Assembly (NCBI GenBank): GCA_017461465.1
Contig: JAFTYN010000078.1
Coordinates: 1 to 10,697 of the forward strand
Direction of reading: 5' to 3'
Length of the DNA stretch: 10,697 bases
DNA from: Bacilli bacterium
GTDB taxonomy: Bacteria; Bacillota_I; Bacilli_A; RF39; UBA660
Made by a program: the position numbers and the translations under genes. Under the pieces are notes generated by a model. It saw nothing but the letters and a program-made list of their open reading frames with translations. It was not told where the DNA came from and ran no database searches. Of the stretch, positions 7,246 through 10,697 are shown in pieces (position 1 is the first letter of the stretch; every line of letters begins with the position of its first letter).

Positions 7246-7274
7246 ATTATATCATTTTTATATTTTTTTGAAAA
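7246..7274 (-). promoter_or_regulatory. Promoter for the HopA1-like gene
   Basis: On the minus strand, TTTTCA (7274-7269, 4 of 6 matches to TTGACA) is followed after 17 nt by TATAAT (7251-7246), with a TGA extension just before it. Transcription would start near 7239, about 17 nt before the ATG. It lies directly after the secG terminator, supporting independent expression. Confidence 0.65.
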
Positions 7275-7275
7275 G

Positions 7276-7307
7276 AAAAAAATAATAGTGTTACCTATTA
7301 TTTTTTT
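7276..7307 (-). terminator. Intrinsic terminator after secG
   Basis: The plus strand reads AAAAAATAATAG (7277-7288), a 6-nt loop TGTTAC, then CTATTATTTTTT (7295-7306): a perfect 12-bp, nearly symmetrical stem. In the minus direction the stem's A/T end supplies the T-tract. It begins right after the secG stop codon (7311-7309) and could also work on the plus strand. Confidence 0.8.
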
Positions 7308-7308
7308 A

Positions 7309-7521
7309 TTAAAATCCGATTATTAAGCATAGAATAAAGAATGCTGCTCCAAGTATATATGTTGCACGAGTTATTATTAATTCGCCGCCTCTTTCTTTTC
7401 TATTAGCAAATAAACTATCGTTTCCACCACTTATTACATTTGATGCACTTTCAGCTTTTCCACTTTGTAAAAGAACAATAGCAATTAATAAAATTGATAC
7501 TATAATTAATGCAATTTCCAC
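7309..7521 (-). CDS. secG: Preprotein translocase subunit SecG
   Basis: Small membrane subunit of the SecYEG channel that assists SecA-driven export. The 70 residues form two membrane helices (about 2-18 and 53-69) joined by a polar loop. The loop has the family pattern VLLQSGKAESASNVISGG (16-33), then SLFANRKERGG and a TRATYILGAAFF-type second helix. Length is typical of Gram-positive SecG. The start codon is GTG (7521-7519), chosen because a strong AAGGAGG lies 8 nt upstream and no ATG is available. It follows ymfH by 55 nt with a possible promoter in between and is closed by a terminator, so it may be transcribed alone or by read-through from ymfH. The common Bacillota neighbours rnr and smpB are not downstream. 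Confidence 0.93.
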   Translation of the reverse strand: MEIALIIVSILLIAIVLLQSGKAESASNVISGGNDSLFANRKERGGELIITRATYILGAAFFILCLIIGF

Positions 7522-7529
7522 TATATATT

Positions 7530-7537
7530 CCTCCTTT
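7530..7537 (-). promoter_or_regulatory. Ribosome binding site fixing the secG GTG start
   Basis: The minus strand reads AAGGAGG with an 8-nt spacer before GTG at 7521-7519. This near-perfect complement to the 16S 3' end decides the non-ATG start; without it the SecG N-terminal helix would lack an initiation codon. Confidence 0.85.
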
Positions 7538-7549
7538 TTAACACAGTTT

Positions 7550-7572
7550 ATACTTTATCACAAATAAAGTAT
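7550..7572 (-). repeat. Inverted repeat between ymfH and secG
   Basis: ATACTTTAT (7550-7558) and ATAAAGTAT (7564-7572) form a perfect 9-bp inverted repeat with a 5-nt loop, right after the ymfH stop. No T-tract follows on the minus strand, so it is not a convincing terminator. It overlaps the spacer and -10 of the proposed secG promoter, so it could be an operator, a weak RNA stem, or chance in AT-rich DNA. Confidence 0.35.
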
Positions 7573-7580
7573 TTTATCAA
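7552..7580 (-). promoter_or_regulatory. Possible secG promoter
   Basis: On the minus strand TTGATA (7580-7575), partly inside the ymfH stop region, is followed by a 17-nt spacer and TAAAGT (7557-7552) preceded by TGA. The -35 is good and the -10 matches 4 of 6. It would give a leader of about 25 nt that includes the strong ribosome site. Confidence 0.4.
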
Positions 7581-8857
7581 CCCTTATCAGGTATAACAGT
7601 AAATATAGTGTAATTTTTAAAATCAATATTTTTTAATACTTCTTCTACTTCTTTAATAGTAGTTTCTCTAATACTACCAATTGGATCATATTCTATTTCA
7701 CCTTTTACAATAATATTATTAACAAGCATATTATTAATTCTAAAAATATTATCACTTACTAATACTAAATCACTTATTCCTGTTCTTTTTCTTCTTTCAA
7801 GTTCATGTTCTTCTATTTCAATATGTTTTAATTCTTCTTTTATAAGCTTAATTACTTTTTCTGGTTCTTTTGTTTCAGCATCTATTACTGCGATAACAAA
7901 ATCATCAGCATTAATCCCTGTTATATCAATACTTCCAGTTATTAATCCTTCATTACGTAATTTTTCACAAAACAATGATGTTGTACCTAATTTCAAATCT
8001 AGTGTATTTAAAATAGCTGAATATACTTTATCTTTACGCATGTTTATATCTTTAATATAGAACTTATATGCGATAGCTGTCTTTGGTACAGTAACATCCA
8101 TACTTATTATTTCACTAGCATTTGCTACATCTCTTGGTTCATCATACTCTTTTAATACTATTTTATTATTTTCTTTTAAATTTCTTTTTGCTTCATGTTT
8201 TTTTACTAACTCAATTACTTTTTCAGGATCTACATTACCTGTTATTACTAAAAACATATTTGATGGATGATAGAAAGTATTATAACATTTATATAAATCT
8301 TCTTTAGTAATGCTATTTACACTTTCTATTGTGCCAATTGTAGGATATTTCATTGGATAATTATGAAACAAATTATAAAGTATACCATTATACATCCTAG
8401 AATATGGCTTATCTTGATACATTTTAATTTCTTGTTCTATTATTCCTTTTTCTTTTTCTACATTTTCATCTGTAAAATATGGTGTTTCTACATAAGAAAG
8501 TAAAAATTCTAAATTTTCATAAAAAGCATTAGGGCCTGAAAATAGATAAGTAGTTTTACGAGGATTAGTGTTAGCATTAGCATCACTTCCTCTTTCTGAA
8601 AAGAAAGAAAAGACATCTTCTCCATTTTCTTGTTCAAACATTTTGTGTTCTAGAAAGTGAGCTATACCTTTTGGTACTGTTACCATTTCTTTTTCGTTTG
8701 CTGGAATAAAATCATTATGAATACCACCATATCTAGTTGTATATGTTGCATAAGTATTATTTACATTATCTTTAGGTACTATATATATTTCTAAACCATT
8801 ATCTAATTTTTCAGAGTAAACAGTTAATTCTAAGTTCTTTATTTCTTTCTTATGCAT
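7577..8857 (-). CDS. ymfH: M16 family zinc metallopeptidase, YmfH-like (EF-P 5-aminopentanol modification-associated)
   Basis: A 426-residue member of the insulinase/pitrilysin M16 family. The inverted zinc motif is intact: His67-Phe-Leu-Glu70-His71, within KGIAHFLEHKMFE, and a downstream acidic cluster IIEQEIKMYQ (139-148) should supply the third ligand (Glu141 or Glu143). The C-terminal half is the second, non-catalytic M16 domain. In Bacillota this protein is encoded beside a zinc-less partner, YmfF, and both have been linked in B. subtilis to 5-aminopentanol modification of elongation factor P; the substrate and the precise step are not evident from sequence. The ATG has AAGGAG upstream within the last codons of ymfF, with an 8-nt overlap, consistent with a two-subunit complex. 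The third gene usually cited in this context, ymfI, is not in the window. M16 assignment is secure, the ymfH name likely. Confidence 0.88.
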   Translation of the reverse strand: MHKKEIKNLELTVYSEKLDNGLEIYIVPKDNVNNTYATYTTRYGGIHNDFIPANEKEMVTVPKGIAHFLEHKMFEQENGEDVFSFFSERGSDANANTNPRKTTYLFSGPNAFYENLEFLLSYVETPYFTDENVEKEKGIIEQEIKMYQDKPYSRMYNGILYNLFHNYPMKYPTIGTIESVNSITKEDLYKCYNTFYHPSNMFLVITGNVDPEKVIELVKKHEAKRNLKENNKIVLKEYDEPRDVANASEIISMDVTVPKTAIAYKFYIKDINMRKDKVYSAILNTLDLKLGTTSLFCEKLRNEGLITGSIDITGINADDFVIAVIDAETKEPEKVIKLIKEELKHIEIEEHELERRKRTGISDLVLVSDNIFRINNMLVNNIIVKGEIEYDPIGSIRETTIKEVEEVLKNIDFKNYTIFTVIPDKG

Positions 8858-10118
8858 CTTTTTTATCTCCTTCTAATAAATATATAGTATCTAGATACAT
8901 TTTTTTACTTACATTAATAATATCTTCTTTTGTTACTTTTTCTATTTCTTTAGCTCTTTCTTCTAATAAATCATAATCTAAATATTCATGAGCTTCATAA
9001 ATATTAATTATCCCATTTGCAGTATCTTCTATTTCTTTTAAAGACGCTAAAAAAGTTATTTTAGCTTGGTTTATATCTTCTTCAGTAAAATTACCATCTT
9101 CCATATTCTTGATTTCTGCCTTTATTAATTCTACTGCTTTATCATAATTTTCTTTATCTATCCCAGCTGAAATAAATTCTAAATTAGCAATACCAGAATG
9201 TGTTGAAGATATTGAGTAACATAAACTATTTTTTTCTCTTACTTCTTTAAATAATTTTGAATCTGCACTTCCACCTAAAATATAGTTATAAAGAACTAAA
9301 ACATATTTTCTTTCAAATTCAGTTATATCTTTTAACTTACTACCTAGAATAAGAATACTTTGATTTATATTTTTATTTTCCTTTATTATTCTAGGTTCTG
9401 TTCTAAAATCATCCTGCTTAACTATATGCGCTAATTGCTCATGTTTTATAGAGTCTATATTGAAATTATCTGCAATTATTTTTTCCATTTGTTTAACATC
9501 TATATTACCAATTATAAAAATATCAATTTCATTATTAGTTAATAATTCTTTATAGTATTCATATAAATTTTCTTCTGTTACTTTTTCAAGATCTTCTATA
9601 TAACCAGTTGAACGATATTTAATTACTGAATTAGGACACATTATTTCATATATTCTTGAGAAAGCAAATCTACCTGGATTATCTGCATAGGACTCTATAT
9701 CTTCTTTTAAAATATTTTTTGCATTGTTAAATGTTTGACTTTCAAACTTACCATCAATAACATTTGGATTAAATATAAATTCTAAGAAAAATTTAAATGA
9801 TTCTTCCATCATTCCTTTTTCTGTATATTTTTCATTTAAAAAAGTAGTATTAAATCTTAATAAATGATAATTACCAGAATTACTAGTTCCTGCTCCTACT
9901 CCTATGTTATATAAGTTTTCACATTCTATATCAAGTAATCTTCTTGTATTAAATTTTTTAGTTGCTTCTAGTAAAACAAGAGAAAGCATATTACGATATA
10001 CTACTTTCTCTTTTGTCGTTTTTTCTTTAAAATTTATTCTTATTTTTACTTTTTTAAATTTGTCAGTTTTTATAAAATGAATTTTATAAGCTTGTTTATC
10101 TATCTTTATGTATTCCAT
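8850..10118 (-). CDS. ymfF: M16 family protein lacking the zinc motif, YmfF-like
   Basis: A 422-residue M16-fold protein with two tandem domains. The first domain has no HxxEH where the catalytic motif would be expected (about 40-70, around VYRNMLSLVLLEATKKF), so it is presumably catalytically inactive. The second domain keeps the family pattern LGGSADSKLFKEVREKNSLC (281-300) followed by YSISS, the Arg/Tyr region that helps bind substrate in M16 enzymes. This split resembles the alpha/beta pairing of mitochondrial processing peptidase, with YmfH as the catalytic partner. It begins 8 nt after the adenosine deaminase stop; its ribosome site GAGGTG overlaps that TGA stop, suggesting coupled translation. 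It overlaps ymfH by 8 nt. The family is secure; a role in EF-P modification is by homology to the Bacillus pair. Confidence 0.87.
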   Translation of the reverse strand: MEYIKIDKQAYKIHFIKTDKFKKVKIRINFKEKTTKEKVVYRNMLSLVLLEATKKFNTRRLLDIECENLYNIGVGAGTSNSGNYHLLRFNTTFLNEKYTEKGMMEESFKFFLEFIFNPNVIDGKFESQTFNNAKNILKEDIESYADNPGRFAFSRIYEIMCPNSVIKYRSTGYIEDLEKVTEENLYEYYKELLTNNEIDIFIIGNIDVKQMEKIIADNFNIDSIKHEQLAHIVKQDDFRTEPRIIKENKNINQSILILGSKLKDITEFERKYVLVLYNYILGGSADSKLFKEVREKNSLCYSISSTHSGIANLEFISAGIDKENYDKAVELIKAEIKNMEDGNFTEEDINQAKITFLASLKEIEDTANGIINIYEAHEYLDYDLLEERAKEIEKVTKEDIINVSKKMYLDTIYLLEGDKKDA

Positions 10119-10126
10119 TTTTCACC

Positions 10127-10697
10127 TCAAATTAGACTATTATATTTATTAAGTAATTCTTGTTTTTCAGTTTCTAATAAGAATGAATGTTTTATAGCAT
10201 CCTTATTCATTTTAATGATATCATCTTCTGTAAATCCTAAACTATTTACAATATTTTGATATTCTTTAGTTAAGTTAGTATTTGATACGGTTCTATTATC
10301 TGTATTAATCGAAATTGTTATACCTTTATCATACATTTTTTTTATAGGTAAATCCTTATAACTTTGCACTATATTAGTTTGTACATTACTTGTTGGACAT
10401 ACTTCTAATAAAATATCGCTATTAATAACTTTTTCAATTAAATCTTCATGTCTTATTATATTAACACCATGGCCTAATCTTTTAGCACCAAATTCTATTG
10501 CAGCTTTAATACTATCATAGCCATCTGCTTCTCCTGCATGAATGGTATAAGGAATGCCTATCTTTTTAGCATAAGTAAATAAATCTTTATAATCGCTTGT
10601 TGGATATAATGCTTCTGCTCCTGCTAAATCAACAGCACATACACCTTTTCTATAAAAGTGTTTAGCTAAATCTATAACTTCCATATTTTCATCTAAT
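10127..10697 (-). CDS. add: Adenosine deaminase, C-terminal part (cut by window edge)
   Basis: Deaminates adenosine (and deoxyadenosine) to inosine in purine salvage, in the cytosol. The frame is open to the right edge: codons for Leu-Asp-Glu-Asn precede the first visible Met (10684), and that Met lies inside a conserved strand/helix region (ENMEVIDLAKHF, then VCAVDLAGAE), so it is internal and the true start is outside. About 190 residues are seen of a usual 330-350; the N-terminal HxH zinc ligands are missing from view. Counting from the visible Met: HAGE (49-52, zinc-ligand His and catalytic Glu), RLGHGVN (69-75, catalytic His), LEVCPTSN (93-100), and SINTDNRTVS (125-134), where Asp129 is the zinc ligand and the following Asp of the classic TDD motif is Asn, a variant I recall from other Bacillota. 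It is followed after 8 nt by ymfF, probably in one operon. Family secure. Confidence 0.92.
   Translation of the reverse strand, partial: LDENMEVIDLAKHFYRKGVCAVDLAGAEALYPTSDYKDLFTYAKKIGIPYTIHAGEADGYDSIKAAIEFGAKRLGHGVNIIRHEDLIEKVINSDILLEVCPTSNVQTNIVQSYKDLPIKKMYDKGITISINTDNRTVSNTNLTKEYQNIVNSLGFTEDDIIKMNKDAIKHSFLLETEKQELLNKYNSLI

Noticed and set aside
7223..7275. Riboswitch or attenuator ahead of the HopA1-like gene
   Set aside because: The predicted leader is only about 17 nt, too short to hold a structured regulatory RNA.
8122..8307. Plus-strand frame of 61 codons, rich in Leu/Phe
   Set aside because: It lies wholly inside ymfH on the opposite strand; the Leu/His/Phe-rich sequence is the complement of Lys/Glu-rich codons.
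10077..10259. Plus-strand frame of 60 codons
   Set aside because: It straddles the add/ymfF junction in antisense with no ribosome site; both flanking genes are clearly real.
10127..10684. Met at 10684 as the start of a short adenosine deaminase
   Set aside because: The frame is open to the window edge and the Met is inside conserved ADA sequence with no ribosome site upstream, so the gene is edge-truncated.
1..10697. Mollicute genetic code (TGA as Trp)
   Set aside because: All genes read through with TGG for Trp, and TGA ends add, ymfH and prkC at expected lengths; a PASTA kinase also argues for a cell wall.
1..10697. CRISPR array, tRNA/rRNA genes, insertion sequences or phage genes
   Set aside because: No regularly spaced repeats, no tRNA-like cloverleaf in the few short gaps, and no transposase or integrase frame; intergenic stretches are all below 100 nt.

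Overview
This 10.7 kb window is very AT-rich and densely coded. Every credible gene lies on the minus strand, so transcription runs from high to low coordinates. The standard genetic code fits: Trp is TGG, and TGA ends adenosine deaminase, the YmfH-like protease and the PrkC kinase. Strong AAGGAG/GGAGG ribosome sites, the rlmN-prpC-prkC-rsgA-rpe gene order and a PASTA-type kinase point to a low-GC Bacillota with peptidoglycan. A host-associated Bacilli lineage (Erysipelotrichales- or RF39-like) is my guess, not something the sequence proves.

Reading in transcription order: (1) 10697-7577 holds the 3' part of an adenosine deaminase gene cut by the window edge, then two M16 peptidase-like genes, ymfF-like (no zinc motif) and ymfH-like (HFLEH zinc motif). 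The spacings (8 nt gap, then 8 nt overlap) suggest one operon. (2) 7521-7309 is secG, with a GTG start and a strong hairpin terminator starting just past its stop codon. (3) 7222-5555 is an orphan 555-residue cytosolic protein with its own promoter and terminator. Its central region resembles the HopA1 effector family. (4) 5461-386 is a tightly packed operon: rlmN, prpC, prkC, rsgA, rpe, with junctions of 1 nt overlap, 4 nt overlap, 20 nt overlap and 1 nt gap. It ends in a terminator whose stem contains the rpe stop codon. (5) 303-1 is the start of a membrane protein of the DUF1538 family, running off the left edge.

The housekeeping operon combines 23S rRNA/tRNA methylation (RlmN), reversible Ser/Thr phosphorylation (PrpC/PrkC), 30S subunit maturation (RsgA) and the pentose phosphate pathway (Rpe). 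In Bacillus subtilis the same run continues into thiN; here it stops after rpe.

The least ordinary item is the HopA1-like gene. It sits between two nearly identical terminator hairpins, inside an otherwise housekeeping region and beside the kinase/phosphatase operon. Three of the four promoters I can propose share an extended -10 (TGnTATAAT) placed unusually close to the ribosome site.
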